From NCBI GenBank assembly GCA_021234155.1, contig JAJEKV010000059.1, positions 4,402,571 to 4,466,570 of the forward strand: DNA of 64,000 bases. Direction: 5' to 3'. Both the position numbers and the translations under genes were made by a program. Under the pieces are notes generated by a model. It ran no database searches. It was not told the DNA's origin and saw nothing but the letters and a program-made list of their open reading frames with translations. The stretch is from Isoetes taiwanensis. Lineage: Eukaryota; Streptophyta; Lycopodiopsida; Isoetales; Isoetaceae. Of the stretch, positions 21,601 through 33,225 are shown piece after piece; position 1 is the stretch's first letter, and each line of letters opens with the position of its first letter.

Positions 21601-22449
21601 TGTTTTTAACCTGTCCAATAATTAATTAAATGAAGATATGGTACACAACTATCTTCGTTATACAAAAGGAATATATACGATTAATATAGGTATACAAGCT
21701 CCTCCCTAGCTAACATACATAAGACGCAATTAAGATTTCTCACCTCTGAATCAATTAGACCATGCTCCTTTAGACAATCCACATGGACTCTTGTTCACGC
21801 TGAAAAACTCCCAAAGAAGTTAGTTGATCATGCATGAGCATCTCATGAGGTTAAATAGAAATTTACTTGATTACATAGAATGATGGCCTAAACTCCATAA
21901 TGATGGTTTGCCCTATTCTTCAAATATAATTTGAGCTTTCTACCTTTCAAGTTAACTTGGGGTATAGAATTTTCAATTGTCAAAGTTCTTCAAATATTTT
22001 CAATGCTAAAATTACTTTAATCTCACTAGGCTAGACTTGTCACTATTTTTGAACATTTACAACCTAGATGGAAATAAATTTGCAAATAACCTTAGGATAT
22101 GAACGAATTTATTGAATACATACTCGTGCACTTTAATTAACCTCTTTATATAACTCGATTCCCAATGTTAGCAATTCCACCATACGAAAATATAGCCACT
22201 ATTAACTATGGTATTGGAAAAAAACAAATCGTTCGTGCACTTTAATTAACCTCTTTACATAAATCGATTCGAATGTTCAATTCCACCATACGAAAATAAA
22301 ATGTAGCCACTATTACCTAACTATGGTATTGAAAAAAAAAAACCGTTTACCATTTGGGAAGGGCAAGAAGAAAAGAAGAGGGGGAAAGCAGGTTGGGAGG
22401 GAGGGAGAAATATTCCAACGAACCACTCTGTGATTTTCTCAACAAAAAA
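21601..22449. promoter_or_regulatory. Divergent promoter region of the CACTA genes with a 109-bp duplication
   Basis: The transposase (minus) and the second gene (plus) start from opposite sides of this 0.85-kb stretch. TCGTGCACTTTAATTAACC begins at 22124 and again at 22233, and about 109 bp are repeated with small indels, each copy ending in TATGGTATTG plus an A-run. The duplicated block lies just upstream of the plus-strand gene. No TATA box could be singled out with confidence. Confidence 0.6.
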
Positions 22450-25400
22450 ATGGCGCGATCAGAACACACCTTAAATCTTGAACTTCCGTTCTCGATTGAG
22501 CTGAGCTCATTGCCTCCTAATCCCGGCTTCATTTGCCGTCATCACACTGCGCATCAGTAAGTATTCAAGGAAGATTTAGAAACAGATGAGTTTCTAATTT
22601 AGGTTTCGGAATTGGTAGCATTTATTATTCTTTGTTTTTTTCTCAGTGTCTCCCGATGGATCTGGCAAGGGCAAAGAGGCTTCAGCGGATGACTTTAGTG
22701 GAGCAAGGCTTCAAAATTACCTTGCAAATGTGCCTGAAGATGTTCTGGCTGCTTTGGTGACCGAGCTGGAAAAACGTATTCGAAGGAATCCTGCAAGTGA
22801 TGATTCAAATAACTCATCTAGGCCATCTGGGAAGCACAATAGTGATTCAGGAGGAAAGCATAGACACCTCGAAATTAGAAAGAAAGGGAAAGAGAGGTGA
22901 GCCTATTCATTTTTTGTGTCTGTTTTGGGTTTCTATTTTCTCTGTTGTAAAATCTTTATGTTCCTGTTTTATCACATTTCTTTGATGTAAATTCAAAAAT
23001 CTTTGCATTTCTGTTTCATCACATTCTATTTCTCTGATGCACATCCAGAAATGTTTGTCTTCCTGTTTCGTCACATTCTGTTACATCCATGTGCCCCAAA
23101 TAATGCATATCCAAAATGCTTTCTAGATCATAACGTGCAAAATTAAGTCCTATTTTACTTAGATTTTTACTTTTTTTTTTGTAGGTTGAAGCAGCGCCAA
23201 TTCTCAACTAGTTCATGCAACATGGAAGAAGAAGCTGAAACCTCAAAGCAAGGTGCTAAAAGAAAGTCAAACTCTATTACCTTAAATAAGCACGTCGTTT
23301 TGAGTGCTTCATCATCATCTTCTGAGGACAATGGCTCTGATAGCGAACATTCTGATTCCCCTGATCTTGAGAACAAAACGGTTGATATTGATCTCTCTTA
23401 CAATGTACAATTCAGGCGATTATCAAATTCAGAGGTAAATTCTTTAGGATATTAAATTTTCTTCAAAAAGCTTTTACTTCTTTCTTATTACTCATTGTCA
23501 ATTAGTCAAATAAGTTTGTATTTGATTTCTTTAATGCTAACAACCAATTTTCTTTTCATACAGGTTTGCTTTTTTAAGGGAGATCTATTGAGAGATGAAG
23601 CTGGACGTGAGTTTGAGCAGAAAGCTGCAGATGCTTTGAAACTATATTGCAGGGAAGTGGACAAGCACTTCAAAGAGATAAAACCGCGTTATCTCCAAAA
23701 GACCTTGAAATACATCCACGAGCAATTTGGTGGTGGTTTCAACGAGATGGACATTATTAGATTTTTGAAGAAGAGATGGCGACATTGGAGGTGAGGAATT
23801 AATTTAAGTTTCTTCTTGCTACTTTTTATTTTATTTGGATCATTTCTCTTGTTTTGATGTGAATTTGATCTTGATTTAGGGATAATCTTCGAAGGAATGT
23901 TCGTGCATCTGTTTTAGATAATATCCCTATTATGACAGTCCTTCTATGACAGCCCTTTTATGCCATGTCGCTTTCAAATGCTTTCAGACTATGCAGCATC
24001 AAGGAGTACAAGCAAACATTGTAACATTTTTAAGCATATTGAAGGCATGTAGCAACGTCAATGCCATAGAACAGGATAGGTACATGCATGAAAATAATGA
24101 CAAGGTTGGACTGCAGTCTGATATTGTTGCCAGAATATGCCCAACGTGGGTGTTTTAATGAGGTTTGTGCAGATGTAGTATCATGGATGCAACAATTATG
24201 GTATATGCTCATAATGGGGAGGCTGAATCGCGTGTGCAGAAATACATTGACATGTAAACTGTGAATAGAACCAAATGGTGTGATATGGCTTGAGCCTTGC
24301 TGAAATAAGTGCAATAAGTGGTTACTTTACAGGGATAGAAGTGGTATTAACAGCTGCCGTGCAACCCCCTATTTGTCTATGGATGGCCTTGCTTAATGTT
24401 GCAATGTTGAACTTGCAAAACAGTGCTTTGACATAATTATTTCATTAAATCTACTTTCTGCTGCAGCATACATTCTTATGCAACATATATGCCAGGGCAG
24501 TCTGGAGAAACCTTGTAGTGAGTGGATGAAGCCCAAAAAGTCATGTAATCTGGGCAAAACATTTTCGGAAAGGCTTGTTCATTGTTTAAGTACAGAAAAG
24601 GGAGGCGAAGCCAACATGCAGTTTGATATGTGGTGCTTGCTTGTATTTATTTCTGACTTTTGTGTTGGTGCTGGCTTTGGTGATAAATGCATCTCCATCC
24701 ATGTGGTGACACTAACATCTTCACTCTTTTCTATATTAAAATGCAGTTCCAGGATTGGGGGTCAATGCCGACAGATGATATGGTACAAGAAATATTGGAT
24801 AAAGGAGGGTATGCAGTTTTCAAAAAGAAAATGGTAGCAAAAGGCTTCGCCCCAAAAAAGGTTAGTTATTTTGAGTAGGAATTTACATTTAAAAATCATA
24901 TGATGCATGTGCTTATTTTGCTCGTTTGATGCTTTCTGCTCCATATTTCTTTTTCGTAGGCTCATAATCAAGATTCTTTATATATGCTTTTTGCTATTAC
25001 TCCTTTGCATTATCGTATCACTTTTTTGTGATCCAAGTAGAGAACTCAGTAGTCATAACCATTTCTTTCTTAAGCTCATAGTCATAACCATTTCTTTCTT
25101 AAGCTGGCACATGTTAGAATGCATGAAGTTGCTGCTACTCTTTTTTTCAGAACATTCTTGATGCAAACGTTATGAACAGCAATCCAAAATATCATACAAC
25201 TCTAGATTGAGAACTCACTATTTGGTTCAATGGGCAAGAATCTTGATGTGAGGTTAAGGTTTAATATTGCAGCTGCATCATTGATGTCCTTGGCAGCATT
25301 AAATCATTAAAAGTGAAAAAAATAAGGCCTTTGCAGTCTTGTGCTGGAATATTACATGTTTCTAACTTTTTTTTGTTTCTTTTATTTTCAGCATAAAGCT

Positions 25401-25771
25401 CTTGACTATGTAAAGGGCAAAAGCCCAGGGATAATCTTTAAGAAAAAATCAAAAAAGGGAAAGGAAATTGAGGCTGTAAGTGTACATTTCCAGTTCATAT
25501 ACAATCAACTTATTTCTAAACGTTTATTTCTAAATATCTGCAGGATGTTTATTATGTTGATAGTGACTCTGAGAAGGAAAAGGTAAAACACAAATTATTT
25601 CTAACTAGTCATCGTATTTACTTGTAACATTGGTTTTTCATACATCTAATGGGCATATATTAATATGGCTAACAGGACAATGGAGAATGCAGTGGAGAGA
25701 AGAATGGTATTGGTGACGGCAGCTTTGAGGATCCGCAACATGAAGAGGACAATGGAAATAGGGATGATTAA
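22450..25771 (+). CDS. Second CACTA gene (TNPA-like accessory protein, unrecognised fold)
   Basis: Exons with good GT/AG borders can be read: 22450-22554 (MARSEHTLNLELPF), 22647-22896 (LQNYLANVPEDVLAALVTEL), 23185-23434 (Ser/Glu-rich), 23564-23790 (GREFEQKAADALKLY, RYLQKTLKYIHEQFGGGFNE, FLKKRWRHWR), 23880-~23937 (DNLRRNVRASVLDN), 24747-24860 (DMVQEILDKGGYAVFKKKM), 25392-25475, 25544-25582 and 25676-25771, ending in an acidic tail. The first two exons do not join in one frame as placed, so exon 1 or its border is uncertain. By position it corresponds to the accessory DNA-binding gene of En/Spm elements. I do not recognise a named domain. The intron between about 23938 and 24746 has swollen through a PPR insertion. 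Confidence 0.72.
23940..24740 (+). pseudogene. PPR gene piece captured in a CACTA intron
   Basis: In changing plus-strand frames the DNA reads FKCFQTMQHQGVQANIVTFL, SILKACSNVNAIEQ, DATIMVYAHNGEAES, and then AAAYILMSNIYAR followed by a Trp-containing segment. These are P, L and S motifs and the start of an E domain (AAYVLMSNIYA) of a PLS-type PPR editing factor. Stops and frame changes are frequent. It lies entirely between two exons of the second CACTA gene. It is not a copy of the 3.3-3.8 kb fragment, which covers other motifs. Confidence 0.82.
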
Positions 25772-26190
25772 AATAACACCTTCTCTATAAAACGTTAAGC
25801 CTTATTTCTTTCAGGAATAAGCATTTGTTAAACTTTATCCTTTAGATGAATAAAGCATTCAACTTTCTCTATTAATTTATTTCATTGCAACTTAAAAAAG
25901 AAATTAATTAATTACTACAAATAAGAGAGGTTAACAAATTATCTGGGCTTTATAACGTTATTTGTCATGAAATTTGTTATTTTTCTTGTCACTATAGTAA
26001 ACGTTTGCTTTGATACAAGTCTTCACTCGTGTTGATACAAGACTTGACTCACTATTGATGCAAATTTAAAACATTTTAGTCATAAAATTTGTTGCAAATG
26101 ATTTTTCCCCTTTGACATATTTGAATCATAACATTTAATGTAAAATACTTTTCTATTCACGAAATAGACTTGTAATCTTTGTTATTAGCT
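25772..26190. other. 3' flank of second CACTA gene
   Basis: AT-rich untranslated sequence, with AATAAAGC near 25850 as a possible polyadenylation signal. I see no coding sequence. Confidence 0.45.
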
Positions 26191-26550
26191 TGTTACAATT
26201 ATGATGAAATGTCTTTCATTATACCTCACAATTATTTCTAGCAATTTGTGTTACAATGATGCCAAATGACTTGATAATCTATCGTTAGTAAACTTGTCAC
26301 AATATCCTTAACATTGAAGATTCCATCTTGACGAATTTCTTGTTGCAATGATGTTACAAATTACCTTTGTGTCCAAAATTGTGACAATTGGACGTGCCGC
26401 AATCTTGTCATAAAAGTTGACACCCTGGTGACAACTTTGTGGCAAATGATCACGTCAACCTAGTGACGAGGATATGACAAAATACAGAGTTTAAAAGGTT
26501 CCATTTGTGTCAACAATTTCGACATTAAACTTGACGTTATGAGTACATTT
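26191..26550. repeat. CACTA right subterminal repeats
   Basis: GTGACAA/TTGTCAC, GTGTCAA and TTGTTGCAATGATG-type words recur (for example TTGTGACAATTGG, GTGACAACTTTGTGG, TAGTGACGAGG, TTGTGTCAACAA), mirroring the left end. Confidence 0.72.
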
Positions 26551-26561
26551 CTCTTGTAGTG
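26551..26561 (-). repeat. CACTA right terminal inverted repeat
   Basis: CTCTTGTAGTG, exact inverse of 16213-16223, followed by the GGT duplication at 26562-26564. Confidence 0.95.
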
Positions 26562-28113
26562 GGTTGAGATTTAACCTAGCAGGCGAACGGCCCAGATAGC
26601 CCGCGGTTTTCTTTTGGCTTTTTCTGGCTCCAGCGATTTAGGAAGAGGCTGTCGGATTCTTTAGGAGGAGGCCATAGGAACAGGTTAGATCTTTCTTCAT
26701 TGTTCTGCAGAAGATCAAATCTCACAAATAACATAGTATTGCTTGCCCTAAAAATCTTGGAGGCCGAGCACAAGCCCGTAATCTTGCATGCGGTCGTGTT
26801 TTGAGTTGCTATTCAACGTGGGAGCTGCTATTCAAAGACGGAGCCGCCTATTACTACAGAATTTCGAGGAATCCAAGCCTTCGGCGAATCTATGCAAAAA
26901 AAATAGCGGAGCTCTCGTGTTTCAATATTCTTCTTTCATTTTTCCCTTCCATGCGTGGTCCGCCATTGTGATGGGTCTATGTAAATAAGGTGGGTTTTCG
27001 TTGATTGAAAGGCCGTTAGTGCATTTTGGATCTGTGGTCCGATAGCTGCAAGTAAGTATGGAACAAATGTATCGTGGGTCCAAACCTTGGTCGAATCTAT
27101 GCAAAAAATAGGCGGAGCTCTGTGTGTTTGTATCTTTAATGAGTATTTTTGGGTGTGTAAGATAAGATAAGATAGAAATTTTAGCGTCGCGAAAACCCAA
27201 TCGGGTTATGGGACCCAATACAAAAGATCTGGAGAATAAAATTAGAAATCGGCAGGGACTTAAGAGCTTGGTGTTGAGAAGCAAATCTTCTTTATAAAGA
27301 AGCATCGGGGAGCAATGAAAGTAAGTCTTCTCTATCTGCTCTATCTTTTTGCTGCATTGCACTAATCTAACATTGCTTTTATGAAGGAGATGAAGAATAA
27401 AGTCGAGAAACTTGCAAGACTTAAGGGCTTGGAGTTACACAAATTTTCTTCACAAAGGTAGCAACCTCAAATAAACAACAATGCAAGCAAATTGGATTCA
27501 CACGGGCATATCACATTGAAGCGGACATTAAAGGGTATATGTAAAAGCTTTTTATTTGTTATTTTTTTTCTTAGTATTTATCCTATGATGTACATTAAAA
27601 GCAAATACAACAAGCTCTATGTTATAGCATATATGCTTGCATCATCTATTTACTGCACTGGGCATTAGCATATGTTTTCTACCACTGCACTTCTTACATG
27701 CATCTTGCATTTGAAGTGCTCTTTTAAACCCTCCCCATGCCCATTCCCTACCAATGATTCATTTGCTGATTCAAGAATTCTTTTTGTGTTGCGGGGTTGC
27801 TAATTGGGTAGAGACATGGTGAGTTCTTACATTGCTTCCTTATATTGTCCTTGCCACGCAACATCCGCATTGATAAATCCAATTTCATTTTCCGGTAACA
27901 TCTTTGCATTTCTCACTTTCTCAGTAATGTTTTTGATATGTTAAAAGCTCCAAAGCTAGCATCTAATGTGCATCGGGGTAAGCAAGGATTTTTATGCTCC
28001 CTATCTTGGTGGTATTATGCCATCCATGTGCGACTTTCGGTTTTGATTTTGCTTTAATTATACAAAGGTATGTTGTGACATGCATCTACCATACTTGGCT
28101 TTTCGATTGTAAG

Positions 28114-28500
28114 GCTTATGGGTATTCATCATTATTTGTTGGGCACATCCTCACGGCATGCATTCTTTGGTGCTCAACTATCAAGCTATGCAAAGATAAT
28201 TATCTAATGGGAATGTGGCACTTTCAAGATTATGCTAACAAGCTTGACAACAATATCTTTCATTGTTGTTACTCCCTTTCTCACCAGAACTTTAATTGGT
28301 TTGGTTGTGTCAGTAGATGTGATTGCTATGGGGAAGTCTATTCTTCAGGTACGTATGATCAAATTGTACCTTGCATCTATATCATGAATGCCATGCAAAA
28401 GTGCACAGAAAATATCTCACATCCTGTTTTACAAGTGGTTCTAATTCCAATTATCTTTGGCCTTTTGCTTAATACATATGCAATTTCCAATATGTTTTGA
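28114..28500 (+). pseudogene. BASS transporter fragment, array unit 1
   Basis: Same two exons as in unit 3 (39820-40202). The second exon reads VVLIPIIFGLLLNTYAISNMF and stops. The first exon is out of frame after HILTACI because TATGCAGCATACG of unit 3 reads TATGCAAAGATAATT here and GCTGG reads CTTTGG. Both changes are at CAG/CTG sites. Confidence 0.75.
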
Positions 28501-28779
28501 TATCAATGTACAGTAGATTGTAGATTGACGTTCTGATTGAAATCATATTGTTTAAATGTTGTCTAAAGAAAATGGAGGAGATAATTGAGGAGAATGGTTA
28601 AAAAATTCTCCGCCTTTATTGTAAACATGTAGAAAACGACATCCAACCCCCCAAGAAACCACATCAAACCCCGGAAGGAATGTTGCAATGGCAAGGATAG
28701 TAGTATTTGTTTAAACATCGTGTCCTAAAAAGAGATGTATTGAACTTATTGCTTTTATGGACTCTAGAACATAGACGAG

Positions 28780-29035
28780 ACAACCACTAAGGCCTCCATT
28801 ACCCTATGGTAGTAACAAGAAAACATGCTTTGGCTTTCAACTTATGACCAAAGATTCATATATTTTTTCTTATTGGAAAAGAAAAGGCTCAATAAATAAG
28901 CAAAGACAAGTCAACCACTAAGGCCTCCATTACCCCATGGTAGTAACAAGAAAACATGCTTTGGCTTTCAACTTATAACCAAAGATTCATAGGTTTTCCT
29001 TATTGGAAAGGAAAGGCTCATTAAATAAGCAAAAC
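28780..29035. repeat. 130-bp direct duplication inside the array unit
   Basis: AACCACTAAGGCCTCCATTACC begins at about 28780 and again at 28912, each followed by GGTAGTAACAAGAAAACATGC and a TTATTGGAAA...AATAAGCAAA end. The same pair recurs in units 2 (about 35440-35695), 3 (about 40483-40740) and 4 (about 47159-47413), so it predates the array. Confidence 0.9.
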
Positions 29036-32000
29036 TATTCGTTACAAATAGTAGTTGGCATTACATTAGGTGTTTGGACCATGAATTCCTAGGCAAGAGT
29101 GTTTGCACTTCCTAAAATTACTACAGTTAACAACATGATGACTTTGATTAAATTGCAACAACAAAATAACATGATGAGCACAACTACAAAACAATATTAC
29201 AATTGAACGCCATGCTCAATACCACCAAGAAGTAAATCTCCCGTTCGACAGCGATGTCCTCGGCGTCCCAATAGTTGCGAGGTTCCAAATCATGCCCGCT
29301 CAAAGAACGCCGGGCAGATCGTTATTAGTTTCCTTTAAATTTAAGTTTTGAATCATGTGTTAAAAGGGCCATCAATAATTCACACAGAGATGACAATAAT
29401 ACAAAGCAACTCAAGGACGAAGAAGTGAATATACTCGATTTTTGTGTGATGTCGGTTGTTCGCGGAAATTATTTCATATAAATTTTGTTCTGTTTTGTAT
29501 GAAGAGTAGATTAGATGCCTCAAGATTAACCTCCCAATTATGGGCGAGCAGGTTGGCATGTGTGTGAAGAAGATTAGATTAGTGACTTTTGAATAAATAA
29601 TCATACATCCTTTTTTGCCCCTTTTTTTTTTCAATCCTATTTTTTCTGGGTTCTGTTTCACGCGAAGTCGACATGTATGGACTTTTTAGTTTTCTTCCAA
29701 TGCAAGCAAACGGACTTACCTGGATTAGATAAGGACAAAACTTGGATGGTAGACACAAGCGGACCGTTTTCACGACGCATTACGACCTGTATGTGGCGAT
29801 TTTGCTCGCGCGACCAATATCAGGCGTCTGGAGCTACTAATTACGGCAACTAAGAATGTTGAAGGCATTCATCCTGATGTGTTTTTTCTGCAACTAAGAA
29901 ATGAATAGAACTCCACAGCAAGTTATGAAGTCAGAATCACAAGAAGCGAGAAGATGCTGGCGATGGCAATGCAGGATGCCAGAAGATGGCGCCTCCGGCT
30001 TGCTTTGTCTTAATCCAGAAGTTGGGAATCATCCTATTCTTTTCGCTTATTGCCGTGCAGCTTTTTGGCACGGTTCCATGTTTTTTGGTGCTACTTCCTA
30101 GCATCAAAATACTTCAAAAATAGTTATCACAAAATACTTCAATCGTAAGGTTCTGATATGTTGCTACAATCAATCTACATTTGCTCATGTTGAATCGAAA
30201 AACAAAAAAACAGAACATTTTGTTTGATAAATCATTGACACATTTTAGAATGCTTGCGCTGCTATATTGTATGTTAGTTTTATTTGGGTAGAAAGTTAGA
30301 GCAAAATCGCAACATGCCTGTGATGGATCAAATGCATCAATACAGGCACTGCCATTCTATAACAAAACCACGGCGATTGGTGACAGAGTGAAGGATCCAT
30401 TTCGGGCTAATCGTGGAGGAGAAAATAACCCAGTTGATGAATGGTGCAGCGGCGATAGCCAGATTGGGCATATCGAGCAATTTGGCAATTTGGCAATTTG
30501 GCAAAGCAAACCGAAGAATTGACATGATATATACACATGCCTGATTCCTACATCCATTGACCTGATTCCCACATCTAGCTTCAAAGATAGAGCCCAAATT
30601 TGATACCGTGATCCAACTCTAGTGGCACGATTTCCAGTAGTATCTTCAAAATTATTTTGTTGGCGTAAACATTATGTATCGACCTGATATTGCATCCAGT
30701 TCCACTGGCCTGATTCCCACATCCAGCTCTAAAAATTGGTCCAGTGTGAGCTCCATAAATCAACAAGTGTGAAGGGTGTAGTTTTATCCCACCTAACTGG
30801 GTCCACCCAAGCGGACCCATGGGTTTAATGGTTCACTGCTCTAAATTCATTTCGTTAGAAGCAGGTAACATAGTATCCATAACCAAATGCAAAGCTAGGA
30901 TATGGGCATATAGATGATGGTGCTACAAAGAGTATCTTGGCTGGATAAGGGTCAGTTCTGTTCTGGTAGAAGAAGATCTATTTAGAAACAGATCTGGCAA
31001 ACACGGGGCTTAATAGGCTTTAGGAACAGGGTTGAACTGGCTGCTTAAGGCTATGGCGACCATTTTTGCTTTGCCCATATAGTTTCTGCTCTAGGAGGGC
31101 AATATATATTTTATCCTCAACTTACGTCCACCAAGACAATTGTTCTCCTACTTTGTGTTTCACTACTTATGTCATCATGCTAAGACTTCGGTGGTTAAGC
31201 ATGCCTACTTCCTTCACCGGTCCCTTTCGCCACACAGTTTGTATTATAACTATATTGGTTTTGATTCACTTCAAGATATCTACTACACTAATTATAATAC
31301 TTATGTCTCAAAATTGTGAGCAAACATGGTACATATTAAAATAAACCCATATATGCAAGGAAAATGAAGCACTTGGAAAGATCAAATCTCAAATCCAAGT
31401 ATTTCAAATAAATGTCACAGCTATCATAACTACTTTTGATGTTTTGTCCTTTAAATTATGTTTTGAATCATGTGTTGAAAAGGGCCACCAATAATTGACA
31501 CATCATTTTTTGTCCATGTGCAAAAATCATCTAGGCAATATTTATAACTAGTTTGAAGACTTGCCAACAATTTGTGACTTTATAAAACTCCACAAGTTGT
31601 CAACCATAGTCTCATTTGCAAATGCACAATTAATGGCAACAACTTATGTCTTTACAATAGCTCCACACAATGACTCACATTTACAAATGCATAATTAATA
31701 GCGAATAACTTATGTCTTTACAAGAACAACAACTATATAATGTTTTGTAGACACGACCTTGTCAAAGTCTTCTGGTGTGCCTTTGTGCCACCACTCAATG
31801 GACACATATGTTTGACATAAATGGCCACAAGGACAGTATATATTTTATCCTCGGCTTATTTACGATCAAGACAATTGTTCTTCCGCGTTGTGCTTCATTA
31901 CATGTCATCATGCTAAGACTTCTGATGGTTAAGCATGCCTACTTCCATCACCCGCCCTTTCTCGCTACACACTTTGTACTCCAACTATATTGGGTTTTAT

Positions 32001-32844
32001 TGACTCCAATATCTACTACACTATTTAAAATATGTATGTCTCAAAATTGTGAGCAAACATGGTACATGTTAAGGTAAACTCATATATGGAAGGAAGTTAA
32101 AACTGAAACACTTGGAACAATCAAATCTCAGATCCAAGTATTTCAACAAAGAAGTCACAACTATCCTAAGTAGTATTTCCTTTAAATTTAAGTTTTGAAT
32201 TATGTATTAAAAAGGGCCACCAATAATTCACACAATTTTTTGACAATGGCGAAAACCATGTGGGCAATATTTAGGACGACTATCACATGAAGACAACAAC
32301 AATACTTTTTACCAACAATTAGTTGCACAATTAATAGCAACAACTTATGTTTTACGGCAACTCCACACAATGAATCGCATTGCAAATGCATAATTAATAG
32401 CGAATAACTTGTGAATTTACAATGACTACACAATGTCTAGTAAGCATGACCTTGTCAAAGTTTTCTGGTGTGCCTTTGTGCCACTCAATGGACACACATG
32501 TCTGACAACTTAAATGGCCAAAAAGACAATATATATTTTATCCTGCACTTATCTACGATCAAGACAATTATTCTTCTACATTGTGCTTCACTACTTATGT
32601 CATGATCAAGCTAAGACTTCTCGATGGTTAAGCATGCCTACTTCCCTCACCCGCCCCTTTCCCACTACATACTTTGTACTCCAACTATATTGGGTTTCAT
32701 TGACTCCCATATTTATTACACTATTTATAATATGTATGGCTCAAAATTGTGAGCAAACCTAGTACATGTTAAGGTAAACTCAGATATGCAAGGAAGTTAA
32801 AACCGAAGCGGTTGGAATAATCAAATCTCAAAATTGGGCGGTTG

Positions 32845-33225
32845 GGGCCAGTATTCCTACTCAGGGTGGTAAACCCGGACACATAATAGGGTTTACCACT
32901 GTCATGTCCGGGTTAACCACTTTTTTGTTGGGATAACCACGCGGTGAACGAAAGGTGGGGTGTGTTTTGGCATGCTAATCTTTGAATAGAGCTTGCAATC
33001 AGCCATCGAACGGTTCAATCCGATTCAAACACCATTGGAATCACCTTGGCAGCCCCTAAAAACCTCATTCTATCAAAAGAGCAAGAGATTTGAGCATGGA
33101 TCAAGCAAGATCAATGAAAAACATGCGTAAAACCGTTGTTCTTGAGCTTGAATGAAAGTAAAGAAGTGGTAAACCCGGACATGTGTTCGGGTTTACCACT
33201 TCCTGAGTAGGAATACGGCTTCCCG
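32845..33225. mobile_element. Small inverted-repeat element at unit 1/2 boundary, 8-bp target duplication
   Basis: GGCGGTTG flanks it on both sides (32837-32844, 33226-33233). The ends are inverted: GTATTCCTACTCAGG..GTGGTAAACCCGGACAC on the left, and its inverse (GTGTTCGGGTTTACCACTTCCTGAGTAGGAATAC) on the right. A second inner GTCCGGGTTTACCAC-like pair is next to the left end. An 8-bp duplication is usual for hAT elements, but the outermost bases are not a typical hAT end. It has no coding capacity. Confidence 0.85.

Larger units (their letters stand above)
16213..26561. mobile_element. Complete CACTA (En/Spm) transposon, 10,349 bp
   Basis: The ends are CACTACAAGAG and CTCTTGTAGTG, an 11-bp perfect inverted repeat, with a GGT duplication on each side. 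Sister array units show the uninterrupted site. Inside are a TNP2-type transposase gene with DUF4218 and DUF4216 parts on the minus strand (16821-21600), and a second spliced gene on the plus strand (22450-25771). Between the two genes lies a duplicated 109-bp promoter region. Secondary insertions damage it: a MITE (17964-18284), a foreign stretch in the transposase (about 19250-19760), and a PPR gene piece in the second gene (23940-24740). It probably cannot move by itself. Confidence 0.96.
26562..32844 (+). repeat. Tandem array unit 1 (complete)
   Basis: The unit runs from GGTTGAGATTTAACCTAGC to TCAAAATTGGGCGGTTG. Its start-to-start distance to unit 2 is about 6,664 bp including the 381-bp element at its end. 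In order it holds a region with possible 5' exons (26660-27540), the BASS fragment (28114-28500), a 130-bp internal duplication (28780-29035), the module shared with unit 0 (29131-30320), the module also found at 6923-7440, and three nested 0.65-kb subrepeats (from about 31098, 31838 and 32519). Confidence 0.92.

Noticed and set aside
29901-30101. 66-codon frame shared with 48270-48470
   Set aside because: In units 0, 2 and 3 the same DNA is frameshifted at every CAG; no homology or splice context supports it.
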